DNA of 64,000 nt from Ifrita kowaldi. Its lineage: Eukaryota > Chordata > Aves > Passeriformes > Cinclosomatidae. How positions within the stretch are numbered: the stretch's first letter is position 1; each line of letters opens with the position of its first letter. The translations under genes were made by a program, and so were the position numbers. Of the stretch, positions 36,601 through 49,789 are shown one piece after another. The notes beneath the pieces were generated by a model. It did no database searches, was not told where the DNA came from, and saw nothing but the letters and a program-made list of their open reading frames with translations. The stretch lies in contig VZRS01009530.1 in NCBI GenBank assembly GCA_013398055.1, forward strand, positions 252,967-316,966. Direction: 5' to 3'.

Positions 36601-39600
36601 ACTTTCTCACTCTAAATTCACTTCATGGCCCAGGAGCTCTTTCTACATACATTGCGTTCAAATACTGCTTGCAAAAATAGTAGGAGAGACTGCATGCTAT
36701 GTTAGTATCTTAGCACAGCAGAGTGAGGGAAAAGCTCCACGTGTCAAGAGATGCAAAAGTGCTGCCCCATTTTCAGGTGCTGCTTCACTGTTAAATGAAC
36801 AACCAGCAAGCTCCAGCACTAACCATTTGGGAAAAACTGGAGGTAGAACCAGGAACCTGGAAGTCCTAGACAGAAAAAAGACTTCTTGTTGTGGGAGGTT
36901 AAAAATAAGCAAATGCATCAGCTACAAAGCAATGGCACTAATTAAAAGCTTGTCCTAGAGCAGCAATTCATGTGTAAATGTTCCTTACCAAGGGGGGCTC
37001 CAGGCTGGGCGCTGTGGTGCTGGTGCAACCCATGCCAAGTGGCCCTGGGCAGCAGCAGACTGTGGGCAGTGGGGAGCGCTGCCTCAGCGAGAGGAGGGGA
37101 GTAGCCCGAGAGCCACTGCCAGCCTGGACTCCCCACACCAAACCACCCTCCAGGGTTAGTGTCTCTGCAGCAGCACAGTTAGATCTTCTAAAAATGATGG
37201 GATGGAAATTATGAGCCCATAACCAGTAACACCGCAGTCACTGTAACCCAAAGATTTTTAAAGCATTTCTGTGCAAGGTGCCTACGTTATTCATGTCAAG
37301 TTAGAGCGCTATAAGCTATATATAAATTATAAATTATAAACTGTAAGCTATAAACTTCTCTGACCCTCTGTGCCCCACTGGCTCTGCCATAAGCTAGGCT
37401 TTCTGAGGACTGAATTTAAATATAAGGTAAGGTAGCAGCTGAGACTGAAATTTGACTTATGTTTTATTATTCAAAAGAATTCCATAATTGATCTCTTAGG
37501 GGATTGGGAAAGCAAGGATTACCTATTTTTGAGGCAATGCCGACTGTGCTGAGGTCCTAGAGATCTGCCTCTGCCATAGTTTTGTTTTGCTACTTCTTTG
37601 TAAGGTGGTATGAAGCTTTTGAATGGTAACCTCTGCATAATGATCTCCCTGGTGGCTCTGTCCCTCCTGGGTTACAGAGGCAGTGCTGGTGTTGCCTCAG
37701 GGTCCTCTGCGAGCTGTTCACTTTTCCAATCCTTGGGAACACTTTGTAGTTTAGTCACCTTTGCTCCTCAGTGCCACCAGGACTTTTAAAAAATATCTCC
37801 TAATGAAATTTTACACTGATTCAGCATCAGGTCTGTAAGTAACAAGCGCCTGCCTTTGTGAAAAAGAACCAGCACCTTTCAGTACAATTTCTTTTTTCAA
37901 ATGTTAGAATTAGTGGCTGCTTCCTGCATGATTTACTATTTATGACTTCTGTTGGGAAAACACTTTGTTTTTCTATAGCTCTCACATCTATTCATGCAGA
38001 GTGCACTAAGTTTTTTTTTTTGAAAATAAATGAGCAAATAAGACAAACATATTTATAATACACTAAAAATTCTATTTTCTGGTTATAGCACACAGATCAG
38101 TTGAGACAAATACATTGGGACATTTACTAAACCCCCCTCTTGTTTATTCAAATGGTGAAACAAGATTTCCTTGTATGTGTGTTGCAGGATTAGTAGTGTG
38201 TTTTAAAGGTAGGTGTAGATTCATACATAGCAGTCACCTTCTAGTTGTAAAAGTGACTTCAGAAAAATAATTGTTTTCAATCAGTCTGCTGGTCATCGTT
38301 CATTAACAGTAAGGAATGCTGATATTCCTATTCCACTTGTCCCTCAATAAATCAGTTCCTTTTATACCCTGAGCTCCGTCTTTCTTTTCCTCCCTCATAA
38401 TTTTTCCTTGAATTTCTGGTGAACTGGTTGTTCTGGCATAGTGAGCACAATTTGTTTCTTATTTCTCCACAATGCTATACCCAGACTGAGCAAGAAAAAG
38501 GTGACTGGGGAAAGAGGATGAAAGTGCCGTGCTGGTGAGATGTCCCAGGTGCAGACTCTCTCCAGAGGGACATGTGATATATTTTCATGAAGCATGACAT
38601 TATTCTCCCTCTTTTCCCCCACTTCACATTTCCACCAATACACTCTTTAGATTTACTGTTTGATTCACAAAATATTTCCTTTCCCATGGTCAATGTTTTT
38701 TGAAGGTTAAGGTTTCAACATTTTCTTCTCAGCAGTGCCATGAGAGTTTTCCTTAGATGTGGTCTTCTAGCACCACCTGTAAGGACACCCTGGAGTGTCC
38801 TGTCTCCAGATTTACATCTCTTACCATTTCAATTATTTTTTGTTCACAGGTAGTGTGCAAGCTTCCTGGCCATTTTCTGTTTCTGAGAAGTGAGCAAACA
38901 TTTTTCTCCAATTCCAGCTTAAGTCCATTGTAAGAACAAGTCTGGTTAGATAATCAAAACTTGAATTACACAGGAAAGGCAGGGCTAAAAAGAGGGAAGT
39001 GTATAGGAGAAGGGGAAAAACACACAAGAAATACGAGGAAAAACTTACAAAATGAAAAGGTGAAAATAATTATGAAATGGAAAGAAGAAAAACTTCCAAT
39101 GTATTCTGATATTTAATGGAATAAGAACATAGGTCTGACCTACAAAGCCTACTGACACACCTTATGCAAATGCTAAACCCTCTGTGCTCCAAGACAGAAG
39201 GCTTAGGGAAAAACCATTTCTAAGCGATTTTCTAGTACATGACAAACACTGTTACAGTTAGGCTATAAAATCTTCAGGTACTTCTGCTGCTTCAACAAAC
39301 AGTCTGCTGAGTTCAAAAGAGTGGTTATTGGGATGTTAGTGAAGATTGAAACTTTAAGAGGGAGAAATGTTTAGATTACATTTTGTTGCATCACACACTT
39401 CCTTAATGGTTGTTTAAAAAAAAAGAAAAATATCTGGCAAGATGAAGGAGAAAGTCATGAAGTGTTAAGTCTATGTCTTTCCTGCATTGCCATGGCTTGG
39501 TTACTGTCCAGCTACCAGCTAGCAGTAATTTAATACTGAAATGAGTCTGTTTGTACTTGCTGAATATACTGTTTGAACACCCTCCTGGTATTATGAAGTG

Positions 39601-40134
39601 GCAGCCAGCTACTGATGAGGCTGAGAAACCCTTCTGTTCCTGGAGTCTGCAGGAAGGCAAGGAAATTCAGGGAAAGCTTAGAATGACAGTGGTTGAAACA
39701 GAATAGTCCCCTTGCTACCCTTCAGCAGTGTGGACTTGTTGCCAGTACAAGGTAAGCTTTGCCATGACATGCTGACTGGAGCTGGGACAAAGTACTGGAG
39801 GAGATAAAGCCTCAGTGTTGGTTTGAAAAAGAGGGAATATTAACTTAAATGTAAGATCTTAACCCCAAAAAATCTGGGCTATATTCTAAAACTTAATGGT
39901 TAGAAGGCTAAAAATATATCAGAGATGAAATATCCCAGCCTTGTAACCTAGGAAGTAAGAAACTCATATGAATGTGGAACACCTACTTCTGTCTGGTTTG
40001 GTGTTTATAAATATAATCATTTTTAAAATTCAGGGATGGCGTAATGCATTCACATATCTTCCATGGAGCATGCATCTTAAACAAGGTCTTTTCTCCATCA
40101 GTTAAGTGCCCTAAGGGTTAGCCTGCAGAGTTGC
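30649..40134. other. Gene-free stretch
   Basis: About 9.5 kb with no supported gene. It contains a 9-base-arm inverted repeat TTGTTTTGT/ACAAAACAA at 35871-35892, a GC-rich patch at about 36985-37165, and short AT-rich tandem duplications of ATAAATTATAAATT type at 37319-37350. Nothing else recognised. Confidence 0.65.
36985..37165. other. GC-rich patch in AT-rich surroundings
   Basis: About 180 bases rich in G and C (GGGGGGCTCCAGGCTGGG to CCCTCCAGGG) with open frames on both strands but no recognised protein. It could be an unrecognised retroelement piece, a small regulatory element or an exon of a noncoding RNA; the sequence alone does not decide. Confidence 0.4.
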
Positions 40135-40664
40135 TGTGGGTTGACCCTGAGTTGATGGACAGTTTTTTGGACAAATGACACTTCTCACAATTTACCTATT
40201 TAAACCACGTGGAAAGGTGGGAATCTCTCTTTTTTTCGTGCCGGCCGGCCGGGAGGAAGGTGAGGGGGCTCTGAGCCTCTGGGCCCGGCCCGGCTGGGCC
40301 GGGGCCCGTGGCTCTCTCTCTCTCCCCTTTTCTCAGCGCTGCAGCACGGACCCTGGGTCACCAGCGGGGAGAACTATCTTAGAGCTACAGGCAGCTGGAG
40401 CCAGCNCTCTGACTGAAATCCCATGTTCTGTTATCTTTTGTGTAAGCTGAGAAAAAAGAGAAAAGTGCTGGAGGAGGGGGGAAATTTGGTTTAACTTTCT
40501 TGGGTTTTTTTTCTTTCTCTTTTAATTCTATCAGTAATAAAACCCTTTCTTTGTATCACAGCTGTATAAAGTTTGTGCCTGCTTTGTTTTTGATTCTTTT
40601 AATTTTTATCTCACACAAAAAAAATATCAGTAAGTGATCTATATTTCAAACCAAAACCACTACA
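40135..40664 (+). mobile_element. Avian endogenous-retrovirus LTR
   Basis: Starts TGTGGGTTGACCCTG and ends AAAACCACTACA (TG...CA), about 530 bases. It has a GC-rich central part with CCGGCCGGCC-type runs, a TATTTAAA box-like site near 40197, and AATAAAACC near 40536. The style matches LTRs common in passerine genomes; the family was not determined. One undetermined base lies at 40406. No clear target-site duplication was found. Up to about 60 bases after the LTR (CTTTTTGGTGTTTCTGCCCGG onward) could be the start of a retroviral leader, but no viral coding region follows. Confidence 0.7.
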
Positions 40665-43600
40665 CTTTTTGGTGTTTCTGCCCGGTTAGCAAATTCAACC
40701 CGCTACAAGAGTGAAACACGGAGGCATTCTTCAATACTAATTTCGTTCTGGTTTACAACTCTGATAGAGGAATTCCCCTCAAAACTTGGAATTTTCCCTC
40801 TTTGACCTCTTTAGAGCAGGTTGGTGTCCTTTCTGCCCCTTGCTCCATCCAGGACGCATCTCCCACCTACTTGTGACATTCAAAGTTTAGTGATTAGGAT
40901 GAGGGAAGCTGTAGAAAACTATTACAGGGAGTCTGTCAAAAGATACTATAGCTGGAGAGTGTTTATATAGCATGGTAGTTTACACTTCCCATTGCTTTAT
41001 TTCTGTGAAGTAATAAAACATCTCCAGCTAAAAAAACTGTTTTCCTTGGAGCAGAAGATTACTTTATTGCAACATGGCAGCCTCTCTTTGCCTTGTGTCA
41101 GCAACAAGAGTTCTGACTTCTCAGTGTTAATTAGCTCTCTGAAATCGATACTGCTGAAGAAAACTACTTGGATTTTCTCAGTTTTCCTTTCCTTCCAACA
41201 CCTTACTGGTTTTTATTCTGTTGTACATCTGTACCCTAGTTTTTTATGCTTAAAAATACTTACATTGTTATAGATAGGGCATTTTGGTCAAGAATAAAGA
41301 GCTAATCTGACAAACCTAATGCATTTTCATTTCATTCAGTTTCTGAAAAATCTAATATCATTGATTTTCACAAAGGGATCCCTGGGTCAGATGGTTAATC
41401 TATATTTTATGCTCTTACAATTTACAGCCTGACTTAATAAGAGCTAGTGATCTAAGAGACCTTCAAAGAAATTTTCAGCAGTTGTCACTGTTGTTTCACT
41501 GACCACAATGACAAAAATGACAGCAGAGGTAATGTGCTCTTTTGCCAAGCACAAATGATGTGTGTTTAGAAAACGTGCCACAATCCAAAATGAAAATAAG
41601 AAATCCAGAGCCTCAAAAGAGCCCTAAACTCCACCAGAAAAAAAAGCAATCTTATTAAGAAAAAAACCAAATAGTCCTGAAGCCTGACTTACCTTTTAGT
41701 TTGAAGGCTTCTGTCTTTGTTTCCAAAAATGTAAAGTGAACTCAGAATAACTTTTCAAACTTTGCCATGCAGTTAAAGGCCTAGAGATTTCACCTAAATG
41801 AAAGTAGACAGTCTTACAATCACCAATCTTCAAGAGACAGGTCATTTACTTAAACAGCAAATGTCAGGAGACTTCATCTTAAAATCACAAAGTTGGCAGT
41901 GCAGAAAGGCATGTTCCCTGCAAATCAAACCTATAGAGTTCTGGCACATTTGGGTTCAATGGTCCTTATTTTTAGCACAAATCCATCTCAAGAAATAGCT
42001 TTAAGTGTATTGGAATAAAAGTCACACATCAAAAGGATAAGAGTGATGTGGAGGCCCATGGCAAACTTGGAAACTTCACTTGCCATCAGCGACATGGACC
42101 AAAGGTACAGCTGTGCTGTTGGGGGTTACCCCTGCAGCTCCTCAGGTGGGGCAAGGGTGGGAGCAAAAACGTGTCTCTATAGCACCCAGAGCTTTTGAAG
42201 AAGCAAGTATTATATATTTTTGCAAAACTTTAAAATTGTTGAAGGACTTTTCAAATCCTGTAACTGTCTGAGACTGGAAATTCCCCAAAAGTGAGTTGAA
42301 GGTAGGCAGTAATGACCATGTAATTAATAACCTTGAGCGTGACTGGGAGAATGTCAATGAACTTTGTGTTTTAAGGGAGATACTAAACCAGAAAAGAGCA
42401 GGAAATAATATTAATGCTCAATCCTGTAATAAGTTCTCTTCAGACATTAGATTTCCCTAAATCAAATTGTTTAGAAAATGACTACTATATTACTTCAGTT
42501 ACAGTAGCCATTCTAGTTTGACAAGTGCATAAAACGCAATAAAAGGATATAGTCATTTGTAAATTCCAACCAAGTCCCTTGCATACAATTTATAGTTCTG
42601 AACACTGTGAGGAAATAAAAGAAATCTTTACAGAAGAAAAATCTATTCTCCTTTGAGACAAAAATGAGCCTATTAACTGACATCCAATATTTCTGCAAAA
42701 AATCTCTACTTTTTCACTTTCTGGTAGAATTCAGCAGATTTCTTCGTACTGCAGGTTCCAAATTTCCATAGTAGAGGGCAACAACCAACAACAGCAGTTT
42801 ATGCTTCCACTGCACATTGTCATCTGTTGCAACTCGTCTATGATTTGCATGAATTAAAATGCCAGAGCTTTGCCATGAGGTAGGCAAGCACTATGGTCTG
42901 GATTAAAATAAACCTCACCAAACGCCAAAGCAAAAGCTCCTACTGGCTTGCCTTATTAGAGCTTTTTATATCTGTGCCACAGGCAAATCAGTCTGTATGT
43001 CTTGGGCCTGGTAAACATGGAATTTAGGCAAAGTAATTTTTATAATTTTTTTTGTACCTTGGAAGAAGTATACTGTCTCTAACTTTTTATTTTAAAGCAG
43101 GATATACTGACACTGGCCAGTCATTTTGCTGTGAAGACTACACCTCGGAGAATCATGGCAAGTTACCCCTTCTTCCCAGGGTTTATACTGGTATCAGAGA
43201 GAAACAAGACAATGAGTTCCTACAGGTGAAAGGGGTTACCCAGCTGACTCAACATAAGACAAATGTCCTTGTTCCATCAGCATGTAATCTCGGTACTACA
43301 CCCACAAAATGAAGACAACTTAATAATCATTTGGATACTTCATACATTTCCCTTCTTAAAATACTGCTGGCTGTGCTGCTGAGATCACTTTCCTCCACAT
43401 GAATGAACATGCATATGTTTAACACCTCTAGTTTGATAACAAGATATGTTGTTCAAATTAGAATTTACTAGGTTTTGGTGTCTGTTCAGACTCCTTGATA
43501 AGTTTCTTGCCAGAACTCTTCTAGGTACCGGAGTATCTTGTAACAGTGGTATATGAGACGAATTACACAGAATTTGGAAGACACAGAGCCAATACATTCA

Positions 43601-46600
43601 CTTGTATGTGGCAGAGATGGGAGATTATGTGGAGCACAAATCTTCTGCAAATATCAGCTTTCCTTCAAGAAATGGAAAGACCTCTTTTCTGGACAGTTGA
43701 TTAGAAAATACAACCAATGCTTCTTCACTTGCTTTATTAGTTTGTCTGAAAAGGTCTTGCAGGGTTTTAAAGCCATCCACCATAAAGTATACTGGTTATA
43801 TGTAATAAGAGAAAGAGAAACATAAGGAACTTTATGCTATTGTTTGATAAATACCGTTTTGTCTACATTATCTGCTGACTCTGAGATGCCATTGTGTTCT
43901 AAACCCTTCATAAAGCTTTTACTGGTTATTTTACTGTTGGTTGCCAATCATTTCTGTTTTTTCAAAGCTTTGCTGTGGTGGTATCAGGATGTCCACTGCA
44001 GCAAGTCCTGGAAGAAGTGCTGAGAAAGCCTAATGGGTCAGAAAGCAGAAGGAGTGCTGGGCCTGATGTTTCTAGCCAGAAGATGACCTTCTTCCCATTG
44101 GACATTATTCCCAGGACACTGGTGAAAATAATTAAGTTTAGCCATGAGTTTTTTGTCAGAGTCCAAAGAAGCCTCCTAATGGATCTTGAAACCTTAGTGT
44201 TTTTAAAAACACCCATCCCCATCCTAATTAAGCTATAAAATTTAGTAGGTCTCCATACTGTGAAAGGCTTTCAAGTTCTTTGGAAAAAAAAAAAAAAGAA
44301 CTAAAAAATTAAATAGGTAGTCAGCAGTAGCAACAGCAACAAAGCCCCCAAACCAGACTCCCAATCAAGTTTTCTTTGAAAGTTAGGATCTGAGGCAGAC
44401 ATAAACTGCCCAGAATTTTTACTGCATAGTATGGTTCACGGGCTTTATTTTCTTCGTGTTCGTTTGTAACACAATACTGTTCCGGGAATTCCAAAACTAT
44501 CAAATCAAAAACCAAGGATTGTTTTGAAGTGATGAGGGCACAGTGAGAGTACTCTGTTGAAACTAGTGGAGGTTTATTCTTCTCACTAACTTTCAGAGCT
44601 ACCATCATTTCATACAGAGGTTTGTGTTAGAGTACACCAGTATTCCTAGCTCTCAAAAGAGCAAATGAAAACCTTAAAAACTGGAGAAAACACAGCATTT
44701 TTTATGTGAATGGTGGGTATCTCCTCTCCCTCCTTTCCCTGCGCATCTGCTCCCTCCGGGCGGGTAAGACTCTGGCCAGGGGGCTTTGCTCACCCTGCTG
44801 AGCAGCACTTTCTGCCAGCCACAGATGACTCATCATGTGCCCTGAACGAGCCCCAAACTGACATCTCCGTGCAGATGTCCCAGCCAGTGAACATTAGTGT
44901 TCTGCACTCTTTGCAGCCCTCAAATTCAACATCCAAGCTAAAAAAGCACCCATGATCGTGCTTTTCATCAAGTGCATACGTACTGACTTTTCCTAATTAG
45001 AGGATTAATGGGTAAAAAGTGACCATTTTAGTCTCCTGAGGGCATTGTTACAGCAAAAGCTACTATCTAAACCTAGAAATCTATTTTTACTTTACATATA
45101 TATCATTTCTCTGACCCCTCCCAAGTTGTGTTCCAGATAAAATAAAAAAACCTCTTAACTGGTTTTACCTGATTTTCCTGGAAATAAAGGGTTAGATTTG
45201 ATGTTGGCTAGAGAAGGAATTTGAAGCTCGTTCCAATGCTGAATAAGAAGATTTAAGTCATTGCAGACAAGGTAGATTATTGCTCATATCCTTTTATGAA
45301 CAGGCAGAGTTTGAAAAGATATTTCTATACAGCAAATCCATGTAATCAACAATTCTTTTTGACAACTCTCACTGCTTCTGTTGCTTGGTTTACTGGCTTG
45401 TGTGACCTCAGCCACACACACATACGACAGAGCCCGAAATAGAACCAGAAGATGAGTCATGATGTTCAGGAAGGATTTCAAAACAATTGGACCTATTTAC
45501 TTGTGCAGCTGTCTCCTGAAGCTAGTATTGTTTTACAATGCTATTATTGATTTGTTCTCATTATCTGCATCTGAGAGGTTAGTTTGTTTATGTTTTTGAT
45601 TGGGGGGGAATTTGCATTACATAATTAAAATGGCAGTTTAGTTCTTCAGAGGAAACATGTCAGGAATAAATATGACACACACATTCTGGATGATCTAAAA
45701 TAGTAGCATCATAACTAAGATATACTCAGCATTGTAGGGATTTTGCTTCTTGCTTGCCAAATGCTATGCAATTGCACAGAAGTTTATTTCAGCATTGGGG
45801 AAGATATGAAATAAAATGCTTTTTTGCATGAGGGATGCTCCATGCTCCACAAATTCACAAGTCTGCTATGTGGTAAACATGCTAACAATGTGTTATTCAT
45901 TACTTATATCTACTTAATATTGTAACTGCTGTATGACTAAAAGAAAAGGTACAGTCACAAAGTGTGACTCTAAAGGTTTGTATGAAAGTATTTTTCAGGT
46001 AGACAGAGATCTGTTTTAGCTCAAGTCTCAGTGCCTTCCAAAAGGTAAAAAACAATGAAGTCAGCCAAAATCTCAACTCTTTCTTTCAACCTAGCATTAT
46101 TTTACTTTGACTAACAATGATCTTGTATGTCTTTTAAATAGAATTCTTAATCTGAAATTATTCTTGCCAAACCCATAAAGTTTCATCAAGCCTAATTATC
46201 TCCTTAATATGATACTACTTTAATACAAAAGCAAGATGATCCTTTAATTTTTTATTGTTATTATTATTTTTATTTTAATAAGTTCACCCCTAAACGCTTA
46301 AGCCAACTGCTCTTGGCATGACAAAATGTGCATTAACTTCAGTGAAATCTGAATCGAACCCTGAAAAGCAAAAGATAATTACTACATAAATCTCAGGACC
46401 TTGTATACTTCCAGTGTAGCTAACCTAAATGGCAAAACCTCTGCAAGAATATTTTAGATCTAATTATTTACTATGGATTTATGTTAGCATTGCCCCATAT
46501 GAAAGACTCACATGATAGAAAATGAGAGGCAAACAAACCTCTAGCCAACAAAGTAGTAGGAGTTAACACTTACAGCTGAAATTATGATGTTTTATCACAT

Positions 46601-48662
46601 GTGAGCCTTGTTGGAAATAAGTAGGTTGAAATGAAAATAGAGCATAAATGATTTTTTTCCTTCAGTAATAAAAAGAAGTAATGAAGGAAGGCTTGTACCA
46701 GTACTGCTTGTACCATGGACTTAAGGTCACCAGGAGTTACCTGTTTGCTTCATGAAATAAGACTTGAGCGAAGGGTCAAAATTTCATGACAGGGCCTTCA
46801 TTCAACAAGGTATTCACAAGAATTTACCTTTAAAATACATCAATGTCACAAAAGACACTGGCAGATTTCTATTAGATGTGCAATTTTATGTACAGCCATC
46901 AGGCAGCAGAGGTGACTTCAGAAGGACTGTGATTCACTGAAATTAAATTGAGTTTTATTAATCACCTGTTACAGCTTTTCCTTATGGAATTCAGCATTTG
47001 CATTTGGATTAACGCTGTTTAATTTACCAAGAAGATATTTATGTTTCTGAATGATGTTGACCAATAGCCGAGCTGATGCAGACCTTGTTTGCAAAAGACT
47101 TCATTCTGACTCCCTTAGGGTATTTCAGACTCCAGGCAGGCAACAAAGAAGCCTGAATAGGCAGTCAAAACAAATCAATAAGTATATACTGATATTAAGT
47201 ATACAAAAAATACATATATAGCTGATTACAATAAAATTATAAAACCCCTCTTTTGTTTATATAGTCAAGCAGAAATTGTGTCCTTTACTAAAGATCACTT
47301 GTTTCCACTCTCAAACTGACTCCTGAATTTATTAAACAAACCCAGATATCACCAGTATAAAATTACGATCAATAAAAAACAGCATAAGCCCCTCATTTAT
47401 ATTGGTAGATGTACTCATAAAAATCATCATCATTTTTGACTCTTTTCAGGCCAGATAATATTTTGATTTAACCAGTGAAGTCATAGATGAGCTTGCAGAA
47501 TGCAGTGATCATTCTAAAAATAGGACTTTGGTAAAGACAGCTTTGGTTCACTCAGCAGACTGAGCCTGTTACTAAGCAAACTTATTAACAGGTACAGTTT
47601 TGTACTCTTCCCTTGCTTCTTTTGCCTCTAGAAATTTATACTGTTTATTCTTACAGGTATAGAATTTGAAAATTGCTATTGCATTTCATTGGTTTTTTTA
47701 TAGCAGACTAGTTGACTTTAAAATGTTTTAAAGAATATTTTACTACCTTATCTATAGAAGAAGAGCTTACCTTTCCTTTTCCTTTGAGTAAATTTCCATG
47801 GAAACTGAACACATTGTGTCCTCCTGCTGGCTGCAGTTCTTGTCTACCTGAGATAGCACTTTGATTAAATGTGTCTTCATAGTTAACTAGTTAAAACCAT
47901 TATGAGGCTTCTCCAAAATCTTTGCTAGTCTTTTAAAAAAAAGTTTTAATGTTTTGAATTAAATTTAACATATGTGCAAGGAGAACAAGAAATAGTATTT
48001 TCTGACCTAGCTCAATGCTACTCCTGCTTAACTATTTCAGTGTAATTACAGAACTTCAACAATATGTGATGAACTGAGGTCTATCATCAGCTCTTGATAC
48101 GATCAGCTGTGATGTTAGCTCCCTACTTCACTGATTGTGCCTTTTTTGGTGCCAACTGTTCCCACAACATATTTTCGCAATCCTCATTCTCTAAGCCATT
48201 GTCCTCTAACTAGCAGGCATCACAAAAAAAAGACAGTACACAGTAATTCTTCCAAACCATAGCAGGCTGTAGCATTCTCCTAGAAATGTTCCATTTTAGA
48301 ATGTACAGGTCCTGCTATGAAAGGAGTAACAGGTTCTGATGATGTCATTATACCTACCCAGTCTAGGAAGGACAAAAATGATCTGGGAGAGGGATTTATG
48401 TTGTGGGATGAATAGACTTGTGATGGCACAGCACCCCAAGAACTAAATTTAATGCTGGTAACTTTTTTATTTTCTTTGCTAATAGAGCCAGCTCCCTCCT
48501 CCAAACAGCTAAATTGATTATATTCCTAAGTAGTAGATTTTTAAAGAAGTCTCTGACAGGTACCTCTACGCAATGCATTTCTCCTTTTTGATCCTAGTCC
48601 AACTTCTCACAGGCACAACTTTAACTGTAGATTTCCCTGAAGATTTGGGGCAGGGTTGCAGA

Positions 48663-48695
<33 letters not shown>

Positions 48696-48896
48696 TGAGG
48701 ACTGAGGAAGTAACAACTTTCCTTGTGTATAAGGAATGACAATTAGAAGCTACACATTTTTGGAGCGTAGGCAGTAAAAAATTGATTTTAAAAATCTCAG
48801 AGTTTTCCATCATAATCCTCTCCCTAGGTCTTAAACCTGTAGTAAGAATTAATCTCTTCCAGTTTGGTTACTGGTCACTGAAGCTGGTCATGGATA
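40665..48896. other. Gene-free stretch
   Basis: About 8.2 kb with no supported gene. Contents: possible retroviral leader remnant directly after the LTR (to about 40725), a GC-richer segment with an AP-1 site at 44710-44900, several AT-rich blocks with TAATTA-type sites, and a TG dinucleotide repeat at 48664-48689. Open frames on both strands at about 43962-44238 have no family resemblance. Confidence 0.65.
48664..48696. repeat. (TG)n dinucleotide repeat
   Basis: About thirteen TG units followed by CGCGCATGTG. Microsatellite with potential to adopt Z-form DNA because of the alternating TG/CG. No gene nearby. Confidence 0.9.
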
Positions 48897-48962
48897 CATA
48901 GAATATGTGGATTGGAAGGGGCCTTCCAGATCATCTAGTACCAACCTCCCTGACACAGGATG
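48897..48962 (-). mobile_element. CR1 LINE 3'-end fragment, short
   Basis: CATAGAATATGTGGATTGGAAGGGGCC followed by CAGATCATCTAGTACCAACCTCCCTGACA is the complement of the CR1 tail. About 65 bases remain; similarity stops abruptly at about 48962. Confidence 0.8.
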
Positions 48963-49270
48963 TTTAGCAAGAAAGAATGAGCTTCAACATAAAAAAAAAG
49001 TCTGCATTCTGGTGAGAAACTGGTATCTGTGCTATAGTGTGAGCTCACACCACACCCCCACGGTTTCACCCCCCCAGGGCAGGAGCAGTGCCAGCATGAA
49101 GCCTGGATCCCCTACCACTATAGAACCAGTCTGGAGTTACAAATCTGCTGTTGGATTTGTCATGGGGAAGGCAGATGATGCCATCTTACCCATCTATCTT
49201 TTTGTGCTACTCATTAATAGCACGTGCATGACTTTTCAGACAGTCTGCTTCTGTATATAAACGATGTAGA

Positions 49271-49329
49271 TTCCTATATGCTACATGCTACAGGAAACCC
49301 TGTTTCCTGTAGCATGGAGCATATAGGAA
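49271..49329. repeat. Near-perfect palindrome, 27-base arms, 5-base loop
   Basis: The left arm 49271-49297 and right arm 49303-49329 are complementary at 26 of 27 positions; the only mismatch is at arm position 13. The loop is CCCTG. It lies between a CR1 fragment and an LTR but belongs to neither. Confidence 0.95.
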
Positions 49330-49373
49330 GGTCTGTGGACAAGCCAGAAAGTTATCAGTGAATCATGGTGTTG

Positions 49374-49789
49374 TGTTGGTTTTGACTGGGGTATAGTTAA
49401 TTTTCTTGATAGTAGTTATTAGGACCCAGCTGGGACTGCTGACTCCAACTGACCAAAGGAACATTCCATGCCATATGGTGTCATGCTCCTCAAATAAAGC
49501 TGGGGGAAGAATAAGATAAGGGGAAGATTTGTGGTGACAGAATTTGTCTTCCCGAGTAGCTATTATATGTGATCGAGACCTGCTTCCCTAGCACTGGCAG
49601 AACACCTGCCCCTCCATGGGAAGTAGTGAAGTAATTCCTTGCTTTGCCTTGCCTATTAAACGGCCTTTATTTCAACCCACAAGTGTTCTTACTTTTACCC
49701 TTCTGATTCTCTTCCCCATCCCATTGGATGGGAAGACAGCAAGAAGCTGCATGGTGTTTAGTTGCCAGCTGGAGTTAAACCACAAAACA
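49374..49789 (+). mobile_element. Avian endogenous-retrovirus solo LTR (decayed)
   Basis: Begins TGTTGGTTTTGACTGGGGTA and ends GGAGTTAAACCACAAAACA. Inside are the family's characteristic stretches: GACCAAAGGAACATTCCATG, TTTATTTCAACCCAC, and CCCATCCCATTGGATGGG followed by TTAGTTGCCAGCTGG. This matches a widespread avian LTR type. It is shorter than the usual copies, so internal parts have been lost. No viral genes flank it, so it is read as a solo LTR. Target duplication not visible. Confidence 0.85.

Noticed and set aside
43962..44238. Overlapping 86-87-codon open frames on opposite strands
   Set aside because: No similarity recognised and no splice or promoter context; likely chance stop-free stretch.
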